The notes under the pieces were generated by a model that saw only the letters and a list, made by a program, of their open reading frames with translations, did not search any database and was not told the DNA's origin. 64,000 bases of DNA from CAZDVQ01 sp964508975 (GTDB taxonomy: Bacteria; Bacteroidota; Bacteroidia; Chitinophagales; Saprospiraceae), in assembly GCA_964508975.1 (NCBI GenBank), contig CAZDVQ010000010.1, positions 32,854-96,853 of the forward strand, written 5' to 3'. Shown in pieces: positions 1-8,392 of this stretch. Numbering within the stretch: position 1 is the stretch's first letter; each line of letters opens with the position of its first letter. A program made the translations under genes and the position numbers.

Positions 1-362
1 TCTTAGTGTTAAGCGGCCTGTTTGGGCTCATGTTTATCAACTCTGGCCTGAACAAATTTTTCAACTACATGCCGATGCCTGAAGACATGCCCGAGAGCAT
101 GTTGAAATTGAACGAGGCCTTCATGACCATTGGCTGGTTAATGCCATTGGTTGGTTTTGTTGAAGTTGTGGGTGGTATCTTGTTTATCATCCCTAAGACA
201 AGGGCATTAGGTGCCATAGTTATCTTCCCGATTATGGTAGGTATCCTATTGGTTCACTTGATTAACGTTCCGGCTACATTACCTATAGCACTTATCTTGT
301 TGGCAATTAACCTTTGGGTTATCTACGAGAACAAAGACAAGTACATGCCAATGATTGGCTAG
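1..362 (+). CDS. DoxX-like small membrane protein, 5' end cut by window edge
   Basis: A GTG at position 6 could serve as a start, but the frame is open to the first base and the visible protein begins inside the first membrane segment, so the true start probably lies just outside the window. The 118 visible residues hold about four hydrophobic segments and the sequence NSGLNKFF near the start, which is typical of DoxX/DoxD-like inner membrane proteins. These are usually 120-150 residues long, so only a few residues should be missing. The physiological role of most Bacteroidota DoxX-like proteins is unknown. A family A repeat and a shared terminator lie between it and the convergent trxB. Confidence 0.6.
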   Translation, partial: LVLSGLFGLMFINSGLNKFFNYMPMPEDMPESMLKLNEAFMTIGWLMPLVGFVEVVGGILFIIPKTRALGAIVIFPIMVGILLVHLINVPATLPIALILLAINLWVIYENKDKYMPMIG

Positions 363-390
363 TGTCATTAGCCTCTTTATTATTTTCATT

Positions 391-493
391 TGGGCGCCCC
401 GGCGCGATGCGCCGTCGGCGTGCTCCGCGCGCGCTAGACGCTTGGCCCTTCGGGCTGGCCGCTGGTGCGGCCACGCTACGCATGCCTGGCGCA
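391..493 (+). repeat. Family A GC-rich hairpin element, copy A1
   Basis: An intergenic GC-rich block that opens with TGGGCGCC and holds short inverted repeats such as GGCGCGATGCGCC and GGCCGCTGGTGCGGCC. It is the most divergent copy at its right end. It lies between the convergent DoxX-like and trxB genes. Confidence 0.7.
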
Positions 494-508
494 TGATGCC
501 GGAAATTA

Positions 509-543
509 AAAAGCCCATGCTTCGTATGAAGCATGGGCTTTTG
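509..543. terminator. Bidirectional intrinsic terminator of DoxX-like gene and trxB
   Basis: A perfect hairpin with arms AAGCCCATGCTTC and GAAGCATGGGCTT is flanked by an A run on the left and a T run on the right. It can therefore end transcription from both convergent genes. Confidence 0.85.
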
Positions 544-560
544 TATTCAGGTGCAATGGT

Positions 561-1499
561 TTAGATTACACCCTTGGCAGCAAGGTAGCGTTCAGCATCC
601 AATGCGGCCATACAGCCAGTACCAGCGGCTGTAACAGCTTGGCGGTAAACATGGTCCTGTGCATCACCGGCGGCAAATACACCCTCGATATTGGTATAGG
701 TTGTTCCTGGTTTCGTTTTGATATAGCCGTTTTCATCCATGTCAATCCAGCCTTTGAAGGGATCTGTGTTGGGTTGGTGGCCAATGGCAATGAACAAGCC
801 TGTTGCGTTGATCACGGTTTTTTCACCAGTCTTGTTGTTCATGATGCGAACGGCCTTAGCTACATCATCGCCCAAAACTTCATCCACTTGTGAGTTCCAG
901 TGAATTTCAATTTTTGAATTTTTGAATACACGCTCTTGCATGATTTTAGACGCGCGTAGCTCATCACGACGTACCACGAGGTGTACTTTTGGACAAAGGT
1001 TAGACAAGTAGTTGGCTTCTTCGCAAGCGGTATCACCACCGCCTACAACCATAACCTCTTGGCCACGGAAAAAGAATCCATCACAAACGGCACAAGCCGA
1101 AACCCCTTTGTTGAAGTAAGTTTGCTCAGAAGGCAAACCCAATAATTTTGCGGTTGCACCAGTAGAAATGATTACACTGTCAGCGTGGATTTCCTCGCCG
1201 CCATCGGTCCATACTTTGTGGATAGGACCAGTAAAGTCAACTTTTTCAATCATCACGCCGTAGCGGATGTCGGTACCGAAGCGTTCTGCTTGTTTTTGGA
1301 AATCGGCCATCATTTCAGGTCCCATGATGCCATCGGGGTAGCCGGGGAAGTTTTCCACGTCGGTGGTAATCATGAGTTGGCCACCAGGGTTAGCACCGGT
1401 GCATAGCACTGGTTTCATGTTGGCGCGTGCAGCGTAAATAGCGGCGGTGTATCCTGATGGGCCAGAGCCTATAATCAGGCAATGTACGTGTTCAGCCAT
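561..1499 (-). CDS. trxB: Thioredoxin-disulfide reductase
   Basis: A cytoplasmic flavoenzyme that passes electrons from NADPH through FAD and a redox-active disulfide to thioredoxin. At 312 residues it is the normal length for the low-molecular-weight bacterial type. Visible marks are the FAD-binding GSGPSG motif at residues 11-16, the CAVC active-site disulfide (C136 and C139), the NADPH-binding GGGDTA motif at 153-158, and the C-terminal GVFAAGDAQD motif that contacts FAD. A TACCTTTG box, matching the Bacteroidota -7 element, lies about 35 bp upstream of the ATG on the minus strand, though no convincing -33 TTG was seen. The gene appears to be monocistronic. Confidence 0.97.
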   Translation of the reverse strand: MAEHVHCLIIGSGPSGYTAAIYAARANMKPVLCTGANPGGQLMITTDVENFPGYPDGIMGPEMMADFQKQAERFGTDIRYGVMIEKVDFTGPIHKVWTDGGEEIHADSVIISTGATAKLLGLPSEQTYFNKGVSACAVCDGFFFRGQEVMVVGGGDTACEEANYLSNLCPKVHLVVRRDELRASKIMQERVFKNSKIEIHWNSQVDEVLGDDVAKAVRIMNNKTGEKTVINATGLFIAIGHQPNTDPFKGWIDMDENGYIKTKPGTTYTNIEGVFAAGDAQDHVYRQAVTAAGTGCMAALDAERYLAAKGVI

Positions 1500-1585
1500 G
1501 ATATTTTTGGTATTTTAATTACTTTTTGAGCCCGCAAAGGTACGATTATTTCAAGTGAAATGTATGTGACTTTTTGTACATAAAT

Positions 1586-1687
1586 CGCGCCAGGTGCTTG
1601 GAGGGCGCGGCTGCAAGCCGCGGTGCGCAGCACGGAGCGCAGCGAACCCCGTAAAGGACCGCCGCCGCAACGCGGCGGGGCGCCCAA
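1586..1687 (-). repeat. Family A GC-rich hairpin element, copy A2
   Basis: A minus-orientation copy ending CGCCCAAAA. It contains the shared core GGTGCGCAGCACGGAGCG and variable hairpins, including GCGGCTGCAAGCCGC and CCGCCGCAACGCGGCGG. Confidence 0.75.
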
Positions 1688-1690
1688 AAT

Positions 1691-1727
1691 ATAAAAGGCC
1701 ATCACCACGAGGGTAATGACCTTTTAT
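1691..1727 (-). terminator. Terminator downstream of tRNA-Leu
   Basis: Imperfect hairpin arms, AAAAGGCCAT and ATGACCTTTT, lie just downstream of the tRNA on its own strand and are followed by T residues when read on the minus strand. Confidence 0.6.
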
Positions 1728-1731
1728 CCTG

Positions 1732-1815
1732 TGCCCGGGACAAGAGTCGAACTTGCACGGGGCAACCCCCACCAGCTTCTGAGACTGGCGCGTCTACCAA
1801 TTTCGCCACCTGGGC
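1732..1815 (-). tRNA. tRNA-Leu (anticodon CAG)
   Basis: On the minus strand an 84-nt cloverleaf can be folded. It has a seven-base acceptor arm (one A-C mismatch at the fifth pair), a D arm with the AAATTGGTAGA loop, and an anticodon stem of CCAGT with GCTGG around the loop CTCAGAA, which gives anticodon CAG and reads CUG. A long class II variable arm, GGGG with CCCC, follows, and then the T loop GTTCGAC. The 3' CCA is not encoded. A TACCTTTGC box about 20 bp upstream could be its promoter. Confidence 0.93.
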
Positions 1816-1881
1816 TAGGTTTTGAGGATGCAAAGGTAAAACTTTCTCCGCAATTTCAATACCTGTAATATTTTTTTCAGG

Positions 1882-2379
1882 CTATGTTGAGCGCGTATCC
1901 ATCATTTTCTTGAGGTTGAGCGCGAAGAATCCAACCATCGTGAATGCTGGATTACTTGCGAACACATCTTCTGCAATGCTGATGTTGAACACCGTGCTGA
2001 AACTTGACCAGTTGAAATTCCAACCGAGCTCCATGTAAACATGACCCAATTCATCGGCCAAGTAAAGATTAGCATTAAAAATGCCCCTGCGTTTTACCGT
2101 TAGTTGAAGCGGCTGGTTTTGTGCATCTAAGGTTTCAATGGTCAATCTGCCCCAGAAATTGCGGTTAATCCGCGCCATGATTTGGCCAGATTGAGTCACA
2201 TCGTATGACAGGCCCCAAAAGGACTGCTTCTCGATGCGCATGACCGCTTGGTTGACTACTGTAACATCGGCTTGGCTTTTGGCCCAACTCGTATAAACCA
2301 ACTCGGCTAAAAACGCCTCGTTTTCATCGTACAGCTCGTATTTTTTCCAGCTTTGGGTTTTAACTTTAAACATACTCAA
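1882..2379 (-). CDS. Conserved hypothetical protein of 165 residues
   Basis: No family is recognised with confidence. The protein has no signal peptide and is rich in beta strands and aromatic residues, with two halves of similar texture (an N-terminal part around residues 5-75 and a part around 80-165 with ELGWNFNWSSFSTVFNISI). It could be a tubby- or LURP-like beta barrel, but this is a guess from texture only. Its ATG lies three bases after the stop codon of the large secreted protein upstream, so the two are almost certainly co-transcribed and perhaps translationally coupled. Its role is unknown. Confidence 0.8.
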   Translation of the reverse strand: MSMFKVKTQSWKKYELYDENEAFLAELVYTSWAKSQADVTVVNQAVMRIEKQSFWGLSYDVTQSGQIMARINRNFWGRLTIETLDAQNQPLQLTVKRRGIFNANLYLADELGHVYMELGWNFNWSSFSTVFNISIAEDVFASNPAFTMVGFFALNLKKMMDTRST

Positions 2380-2382
2380 GGC

Positions 2383-5112
2383 TTATCTAACTAATTCAAT
2401 GTATCCTTTTAAAATTTCTGGTAAGGCTATCAGGCCCTCCAATCGTCGTACCGTAACCGAGCAGGTGTAATAGTAAACCCCTTCGGCAAGGTCTTCGCCA
2501 CTGCGTTGGTCGGTACCGTCCCAGTTCAACATCGGCTCGGTGGTGCTGAACACCAATTCGCCCCAGCGGTTATATACCGTAAACTGCACCGATTCAATGA
2601 AACGGTAGGGGAGGAAGGGGTGGAAAACGTCGTTGTCGCCATCTCCGTTCGGGGTAAACACGTTGGGCAAGGCCTGGAATAATGGGCAGTTATCCACGCA
2701 AATGGTATCTGATGGCGGACCTTCATTACCACCAGAGTTGATAATGGATGGATCTACATCAACGCTGTCAATGGCTGTAACGTAATAGCAGCCCGACAAG
2801 TTAAACGGCGATGGCTGGTGTTCTAGGTTATATGTTTCATTCCGCAGCACAAAGCCAACAGGGTTGAATGGTCCCGCAGCCGTGCTAGCGTAATATACCC
2901 TGAAACTAGCGGCATCCGAGGCACAGGCGTTGTTGTTTGTCCAGGAAACAAGGTTGAACAAGGCGTCCTGCGGGGTCACGATATCGGCTGAGGAACAGCC
3001 ATCTACCGTAACGGAGGGTGGGCAAGGTGGCACGTTGTCGCGTGGAATGGCACAAACCTCTTGCGAATTGTTGATCAAAGGCTCGGGTACGCCAGGTGTG
3101 TTGTAATCGCCCAAACTCGTGATACGGTAACAGTACGATAGCCCATTGACCAAGCCAGTATCCGTAAAACTACGGATGGTACTGTTTCCAATCAAGTTAA
3201 ACACGCTACTGCCAGGGTCTTTGCGGTAAATATCATAGCGATAGTTACCCCACGGTACATTTACTTCCCAACTCAAGTTATTCGCTTGATCGGTAGGATT
3301 CACGGTCAAGAAAATACTGGAGGCCGTTTGGGTTTCGCCGATAGAAACCGTGTTTTCTACCAAGAATTCAACCATGTAGTTGTAAGGTCCAGCCACGGTA
3401 TTCAATCCAGTATCGGTAAAGCTGGTATCAATGGCTTGCCAGAAATTAGCCGCAACAGATTGGTTGATCAACGTTGAAGCACCGGTTAAACCGTTGGAGC
3501 GATACAATTTGTACACATATGGCCCAAGGTTTTGTAGGGTATCTAGATCATCGGCTATGGGTTTGGTCCAACGCACAAAGATGCTGCCGTTGGCGTTATC
3601 GGTAGCGGTCACGTCGGCATTAATCATGAGCGGTATATCGCGGGCGGTTTGTACGCAGAGCTCTTCTGAAGGAATGCTGGGTACCACATTATATTCAAAA
3701 CCACCCGTGCTCAACGGACCTACATGCGCAAGAACCCGGTAAGCGTATATTGTACCCCGTTGAATGTTGTTGTCGACGTAACAGTACTGGCCCGAAGAAC
3801 CGTCCGGGAAGATGTTCTCCAGTGTCAAACGAGTATAGCCCAGGCCGTCGAGCCCTGACTCGCAAGTGTCTACAGGGATATTATCGCAGCCTACTTTACG
3901 CCAGATAGAGAAGCCTCTAAAACGGTCGGAACCCTCGCAAGGGTAGGGGGCATCCCAGCAAATGGTGACCTGGCCGCTACTCACGGTGGCCGTCAAGTTT
4001 TCAGGAGGGGGCGCTAATACCCGAATGCGTATAATGTGGAATGAGGCCAAACCCGTGGTGTCAAGCGCATCGTCTTGTGCCTTGATAGCCACTTGGTAGA
4101 ATTGCTGAATCGGGTGGTCGCAAGTGGTTTGCCAGCGGAAACGGCCAGAGGTTGGGTTGGCTGGAATGGGAGAGAATTGAACAAAAGTAGCTGGGCTGTT
4201 GGCTACGTTAAATGGGCCACCTGTAGCGCTCAGGTAAACTTTGTCGCCAGTGTCTGGATCGCTGGCACCAATGCTGATTTCTATAAATTCACCGGCCACT
4301 ACGCAAAGCTCGTCTGGAGCTTGAATGACGGGAGGCCTGTTTTGCGAGTTTAAAATGATGATTTGCATATCGCGCACAATACCGCCCAAGTACACGCCGT
4401 TGCGGTACGATTTAACCAATACGGCAATATTATACTCGCCAGCCCGCTGCGGCGAAGTCCAAGTGATTAACCCTGTTTGGGTATCGAAGGTTAAATTGTT
4501 GTTGGGACCCGGAGAAATAGCCGATACCAATTGGTAATTGGGTACGGGTGTATTAAAGCCTTGTAGGGGCGTTATCATTTCGTAGGCTATCGAATCTCCA
4601 TCGGGATCCCAGGCGTTGGGGGTATGTTGAAAAGGCTGGCCTATAAATCCAATGTCGATGGGGCGTTGCAGCAAAATAGGCGAGCTGTTCGGCCCTTGGA
4701 AGGTGGCATTTAAAAAAGTAACCTCCGTTTGTAGGTAAAACTGTACTTGATCCGACAGGCCGTTATTCACGTTCAGAATGCCATCGTTACGGTTAGGGTC
4801 GAACATGGACACCACATACACTGCTGGGCCAGGATAGGTATGCTCGGCGATGTACTGGTTTAGTTTTATATCGTTGGGTAGCGGTATTTCAACCGAGCGG
4901 GCAACCATGGTAGAAGAACCATCGCCCCATTGTATTTCAAGGCTATCGCGATCGGCCGCCACCGAGCTTGTCTTGGTGTAGGTGGTTACCGTCGCCCGGA
5001 TCGTTGACGGCCCTATTTGTACATAGGTAATCTCACCCGCACGGTTGTGCGTGGCCATCAGCGACCAGACTGCGATGAAGTTTAAACAAAGAAGGAGTAA
5101 TATCTTTTTCAT
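2383..5112 (-). CDS. Large secreted protein with fibronectin-like domains and a type B (CHU_C) T9SS sorting domain
   Basis: 909 residues. An N-terminal signal peptide (MKKILLLLCLNFIAVWSLMA) is followed by a region with PKD/cadherin-like features at about 25-370, then several fibronectin type III-like modules at about 370-800 (repeated strings such as ISGLVNGLSYCYRITS). The last 95 residues form the gliding-motility-associated C-terminal domain, recognisable by LPNVFTPNGDGDNDVF, YNRWGELVF and LAEGVYYY. In known type IX secretion systems such a type B domain directs export and cell-surface attachment or release. The protein is probably a surface adhesin or matrix component. The next gene is in the same operon. 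Confidence 0.9.
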   Translation of the reverse strand: MKKILLLLCLNFIAVWSLMATHNRAGEITYVQIGPSTIRATVTTYTKTSSVAADRDSLEIQWGDGSSTMVARSVEIPLPNDIKLNQYIAEHTYPGPAVYVVSMFDPNRNDGILNVNNGLSDQVQFYLQTEVTFLNATFQGPNSSPILLQRPIDIGFIGQPFQHTPNAWDPDGDSIAYEMITPLQGFNTPVPNYQLVSAISPGPNNNLTFDTQTGLITWTSPQRAGEYNIAVLVKSYRNGVYLGGIVRDMQIIILNSQNRPPVIQAPDELCVVAGEFIEISIGASDPDTGDKVYLSATGGPFNVANSPATFVQFSPIPANPTSGRFRWQTTCDHPIQQFYQVAIKAQDDALDTTGLASFHIIRIRVLAPPPENLTATVSSGQVTICWDAPYPCEGSDRFRGFSIWRKVGCDNIPVDTCESGLDGLGYTRLTLENIFPDGSSGQYCYVDNNIQRGTIYAYRVLAHVGPLSTGGFEYNVVPSIPSEELCVQTARDIPLMINADVTATDNANGSIFVRWTKPIADDLDTLQNLGPYVYKLYRSNGLTGASTLINQSVAANFWQAIDTSFTDTGLNTVAGPYNYMVEFLVENTVSIGETQTASSIFLTVNPTDQANNLSWEVNVPWGNYRYDIYRKDPGSSVFNLIGNSTIRSFTDTGLVNGLSYCYRITSLGDYNTPGVPEPLINNSQEVCAIPRDNVPPCPPSVTVDGCSSADIVTPQDALFNLVSWTNNNACASDAASFRVYYASTAAGPFNPVGFVLRNETYNLEHQPSPFNLSGCYYVTAIDSVDVDPSIINSGGNEGPPSDTICVDNCPLFQALPNVFTPNGDGDNDVFHPFLPYRFIESVQFTVYNRWGELVFSTTEPMLNWDGTDQRSGEDLAEGVYYYTCSVTVRRLEGLIALPEILKGYIELVR

Positions 5113-5187
5113 GGTATGTTTCTTGAACGGAGCACTTAACTATTTTAAACGTCGATAAACGCTAAATAGTTGATATGGCTCGGAGCC

Positions 5188-6648
5188 TTAATTCCCGGCA
5201 TTTTGCAATAAGGTCGTATAAAACTCAATCATCTTGTGGTAAGCGGCCACGCTGATCCGCTCGTCAATGCCGTGAAAGCGTTTTAAATCCTCCGGCGTCA
5301 ACAACATCGGCGCAAATTTATACACGTCATCGGCGATGGCGGAAAAGTGTCGGCTATCGGTGGTGGCGGGCATTAATGATGGAGCGGTGATGACTTCCGG
5401 GAACACCTGTTTAATGCTGGTTTGGATTAATTCAAAGCCATAGCTGTTGGTTTTAGCCAAGGGCGGTGGGTCGAACACGTTGTTGCCGGGTTCAATGCTA
5501 AACTGACTTTTGGGGAAGTGTTTTTCGAGGTAGGCTTCCACATCCTTCACCGTTTCGCCTGGCCTGATGCGGAAGTTAACGGTCACTTTGGCCTCGGTAG
5601 GTAGCACGTTTTCGGCTACGCCGCCTTGAATCATGGTAAAGGCCGCTGTTGTTCGGATGAGGGCGTTAGAGGAACCTTTTTGGGCTAATTGCCTACGAAT
5701 CAGCCCTTTGAGTAGCCATCGGTTGGCAAAGGCAAAGCGTTGAGCCAGGGCCATTTCAGGGCCAACGTAATCAAAAAGGGCTTTCACTGGCCCATCCATG
5801 CGTGCGGGCATGGGGTTTTGTTCGGCGCTGGCAATGCCTTTGGCCAGCATGCCGATAGCGGTTTTGTTGCCGGGCATAGAAGAGTGCCCGCCTTCGGCCT
5901 TGGCCGTAATGTGGTAGGTGGCGTAGCCTTTCTCGCCGATACCAATAAAGGCTACAGGCTTATCGATGCCGGGCATCATACCTTGGGTGATGGTCATGCC
6001 TTCGTCGAGCACGAAAGCAAAGCGCAGGCCTTGTTGTTTAAAGGCTTCGGCTACACCTTTAGCGCCCATTTTGCCGCCAGTTTCCTCGTCGTGCCCAAAT
6101 ACGAAATACAGGTCGCGTTCGGGTTGGTAATTATTTTGCAGCAGCAGCTCCACCGATTCCAGGATGGCAAACATGCTCGATTTATCGTCCAGGGTCCCGC
6201 GGCCCCAGATGTGCCCCTCGGCAATAGTGCCCGAGAATGGCGCTTTTGTCCATTTGTTCATGGTTTCCTCAGCTACAGGCACCACATCTTGGTGGGCCAT
6301 GATGAGCACGGGTTTAAGCTCAGGATTTTTACCTTTCCAGCGGTAAATCAAGGTAAAACGGTTGGCGGTGGTGCGGATGAGTTTTAGCTTGATGGCAGGG
6401 TAACAACTGTCTACCAAGGCTTGAATGGCTTGGAACGAGGCCGTGTCGGGGCTAAACGGATTGGTTACGCTAGGTATTTGGATGGCGCTAGATAGGCGTT
6501 GTTCGGCGCTGTCTGGCAGAGGGTATTTTTTGGCGGGTGTACTGCTGGCTTCAATCTGTTTAGAGCTGAACATCAAGGTTTTAAAGCCCATGAAAGCTAG
6601 TAGCAGCACAAAAATGAAAAGTACAAGGCGGATAAAAAGTTTGCTCAT
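5188..6648 (-). CDS. M20 family peptidase (carboxypeptidase S / PM20D1-like), membrane anchored
   Basis: A zinc metallopeptidase that likely releases or hydrolyses N-acyl amino acids or dipeptides. I chose the ATG at 6648 (486 residues) over an in-frame ATG 11 codons upstream because it starts directly at a signal-anchor (MSKLFIRLVLFIFVLLLAFMGF). Visible metal-site motifs are AHQDVVPV (first His and Asp), GRGTLDDK (bridging Asp), GHDEETGG (catalytic and ligand Glu), LDEG, and a late RHF His. The order and spacing fit the large M20A carboxypeptidase S branch, which is typically 470-500 residues. The N-terminal hydrophobic segment suggests periplasmic location. It stands alone, not in an operon. 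Confidence 0.9.
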   Translation of the reverse strand: MSKLFIRLVLFIFVLLLAFMGFKTLMFSSKQIEASSTPAKKYPLPDSAEQRLSSAIQIPSVTNPFSPDTASFQAIQALVDSCYPAIKLKLIRTTANRFTLIYRWKGKNPELKPVLIMAHQDVVPVAEETMNKWTKAPFSGTIAEGHIWGRGTLDDKSSMFAILESVELLLQNNYQPERDLYFVFGHDEETGGKMGAKGVAEAFKQQGLRFAFVLDEGMTITQGMMPGIDKPVAFIGIGEKGYATYHITAKAEGGHSSMPGNKTAIGMLAKGIASAEQNPMPARMDGPVKALFDYVGPEMALAQRFAFANRWLLKGLIRRQLAQKGSSNALIRTTAAFTMIQGGVAENVLPTEAKVTVNFRIRPGETVKDVEAYLEKHFPKSQFSIEPGNNVFDPPPLAKTNSYGFELIQTSIKQVFPEVITAPSLMPATTDSRHFSAIADDVYKFAPMLLTPEDLKRFHGIDERISVAAYHKMIEFYTTLLQNAGN

Positions 6649-6764
6649 AATCGCTTGGTTGATATCATAAAGGTAAACCAAATATAGTTAAGAGTTCATA
6701 GTTATGAGTTAATAGTTATGAGTTAATAGTTATGAGTTCATTGTTCATAGTTCATCGTTCATTG

Positions 6765-6928
6765 TTTTTTGGGCGTTGCGGCGCCAGTGGCGCCGCCGCT
6801 CCTTTCGCGCAGTCACTACGTTCCTTTGCGGAGCCCTTCGGGGTTCCGGGGTTCGCTGCGCTCCGTGCTACGCACCGCGGCTTTGCCGCGCCCTCCAAGC
6901 AGCTAACGCGACGGCTGCATCGCAGCCG
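6765..6928 (+). repeat. Family A GC-rich hairpin element, copy A3
   Basis: A full-length plus-orientation copy. It begins with a T6 run and GGGCGTTGCGGC, has hairpin GGCGCCAGTGGCGCC, the core CGCTCCGTGCTACGCACC, hairpin CGCGGCTTTGCCGCG and the end AGCTAACGCG, then an extra terminal hairpin CGGCTGCATCGCAGCCG. It is preceded by short repeats of the GTTCATNGTTCAT type (6685-6764). Confidence 0.8.
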
Positions 6929-6940
6929 TAAATTGTAGTG

Positions 6941-7468
6941 TTAAATAGGTTTTTTATCCAATCTATACCAATTGCAAAGCATGCCATCGTAGTAAAAAGT
7001 CTCGATGAATTGCATGCCAACCTTTTGCAGGATAGCATTGGATGCTTTATTGTCACAATTGGCTGAGGCATATAAGGTGTTGACCTTTAGTACGTTAAAG
7101 GCATAATCTCGAGATGCTATGGCGGATTCAGAAGCGATGCCTTGGCCCCAATATCGTTGAATGAGCCGGTAACCGAGGTCGTAAAAATTTTGCTGTCCGT
7201 TGACGGTATCGGTTACAAATTTCAAGCCTGTCCAGCCCATGAACTCGTTCGTCTTTTTGTCGATAATAGCCCAGCGCCCGATACCATGATCTTGGTATTG
7301 TTGTTGGATATAATTTATGGTATCCAATACTTGTGCTTTGGTCGTAGAGGGTTTATTCCACAGGTAGCGGTGCACCTCGGGGTCTGCATCGAGCTCGAAC
7401 ATGCCGTCGAGGTCAGTTGGCAGTATTTCGCGTATTAGGAGCCTTTCTGTTTCTATAAATATTTTCAT
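6941..7468 (-). CDS. GNAT family N-acetyltransferase, RimJ/RimL-like
   Basis: The chosen start is the ATG at 7468 (MKIFIETERLLIREI), giving 175 residues. The in-frame upstream ATG would add 18 low-complexity residues and is unlikely. The opening ETERLLIREILPTDLDGMFEL and the acetyl-CoA binding region around YWGQGIASESAIASRDYAF, followed by LYASANCDNKASNAILQKVGM, are hallmarks of the Acetyltransf_3 branch, which includes ribosomal-protein alanine acetyltransferases. The real substrate cannot be told from sequence and may be a small molecule or a protein N-terminus. It stands alone between a family A element and a MITE. Confidence 0.88.
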   Translation of the reverse strand: MKIFIETERLLIREILPTDLDGMFELDADPEVHRYLWNKPSTTKAQVLDTINYIQQQYQDHGIGRWAIIDKKTNEFMGWTGLKFVTDTVNGQQNFYDLGYRLIQRYWGQGIASESAIASRDYAFNVLKVNTLYASANCDNKASNAILQKVGMQFIETFYYDGMLCNWYRLDKKPI

Positions 7469-7572
7469 GTTGAAGTTGCTTTTTTGATTTTGTAGTGGCT
7501 TTATGTTTGTTAAGAATTCCATTAATATGCAAAACTAAAAAACAGTCAGCACTAATCCAAAATGCGCGAGGT

Positions 7573-7859
7573 CAATGCCATTAAGCGTTAATTATTTTGT
7601 TTGTTTTTCAGCATTTTTCGGCCAAAGTAACCACCCCGTCTGCTGCGCTACACGCTTTGCGTTCCGCTTGCATCCACCCCTCCTTGAAAAGGAGGGGAGC
7701 TCATGCCTTGCTATAAATATTTGATTTACAGATATTTAAAAGAACAAGCCAAGTTCCCCTCCTTTTCAAGGAGGGGTGGATGCGCACAGGGTGTTTTACA
7801 CCTTGTAGCGCAGACGGGGTGGTTATAAATTCGAGAAAAATTAACGCTTAATGGCATTG
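7573..7859. mobile_element. MITE copy 1 with 20-bp terminal inverted repeats and 10-bp target duplication
   Basis: A 287-bp non-coding element bounded by perfect terminal inverted repeats CAATGCCATTAAGCGTTAAT and ATTAACGCTTAATGGCATTG. It is flanked by direct repeats TGCGCGAGGT at 7563-7572 and 7860-7869, the expected target-site duplication. Nested inverted repeats fill it: AACCACCCCGTCTG pairs with CAGACGGGGTGGTT, and GCATCCACCCCTCC pairs with GGAGGGGTGGATGC. Each CCCCTCC block is itself part of a CCCCTCCTTGAAAAGGAGGGG-like hairpin. It carries no ORF, so it must be moved by a transposase encoded elsewhere. A second copy lies at 25989-26272. Confidence 0.9.
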
Positions 7860-7862
7860 TGC

Positions 7863-8046
7863 GCGAGGTGGCCGGAGGGCGGCCCAAAGGGCCGGTGCGC
7901 AACGCGCACTAAGCGAACAGCGCACCCGTAGGTAAGAGAAGCGGTCCAGCTACGCTGGAATAAATGTGCTTAATGCACATTTATAGCGAACGCACCATTT
8001 GCTACTGCAAATGGCTCGACCCCGCGCAGCGGGGACGCGCCCCAAA
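7863..8046 (-). repeat. Family A GC-rich hairpin element, copy A4 (expanded with extra hairpins)
   Basis: A minus-orientation copy ending CGCGCCCCAAAA. It begins next to the MITE target site. Unlike most copies it holds a chain of unrelated short hairpins: TCCAGCTACGCTGGA, AAATGTGCTTAATGCACATTT in the middle, CCATTTGCTACTGCAAATGG and CCCCGCGCAGCGGGG. Each has a loop of only a few bases. Confidence 0.75.
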
Positions 8047-8051
8047 AAATA

Positions 8052-8366
8052 AAACGATTTCCCCTGACAAACACTCGTAAACTAGACCTCGATATCAAGC
8101 AGACGGTCAATGCGCTTGACTCCATCGTGATTCAATTGCCGGATGGCTACAACTTAGAAAGCGCCCCTGCTGACATTAACTACAAGGACGATTTTATGAG
8201 CTACACCCGCACGGTGAAACAAGATGGCAGGAGTATTACGATATATAGGCATGTGTTTACCCAAGCACTTTTGATTAAACCCGAGCAATACACAGCGTTC
8301 AAGGCTCAAGTCAAAAAAATGGATGAATGGGAGGCCGCTAAGCTAGTGGTGGTGAAGAAACCGTGA
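8052..8366 (+). pseudogene. 3' remnant of a DUF3857/transglutaminase-type gene
   Basis: The reading frame, with no credible ATG, is open from the edge of family A copy A4 and gives about 100 residues. A possible GTG at 8127 would give 79. The sequence IQLPDGYNLESAPADINYKDDF, then YTRTVKQDG, IYRHVFTQALLIKPEQYTAFK and the end KLVVVKKP match the C-terminal beta-rich tail of large DUF3857/transglutaminase-like proteins of Bacteroidota, which are normally about 600 residues. The front of the gene, including the catalytic transglutaminase core, is absent and replaced by the GC-rich repeat. I read this as a decayed gene truncated at the repeat boundary. Confidence 0.6.
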
Positions 8367-8392
8367 TGCAAAGGGCTGCTTCACCACAAGCA

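Noticed and set aside
391..493. Family A elements as simple rho-independent terminators
   Set aside because: They are 100-180 bp with several hairpins, occur in both orientations and between divergent genes, and separate proper terminators sit beside several of them (for example 509-543, 37382-37417 and 59788-59827).
5740..6387. A 215-residue plus-strand frame opposite the M20 peptidase
   Set aside because: It is a shadow of the GC-rich codons of the peptidase, with a histidine-, glycine- and phenylalanine-rich composition and no family similarity.
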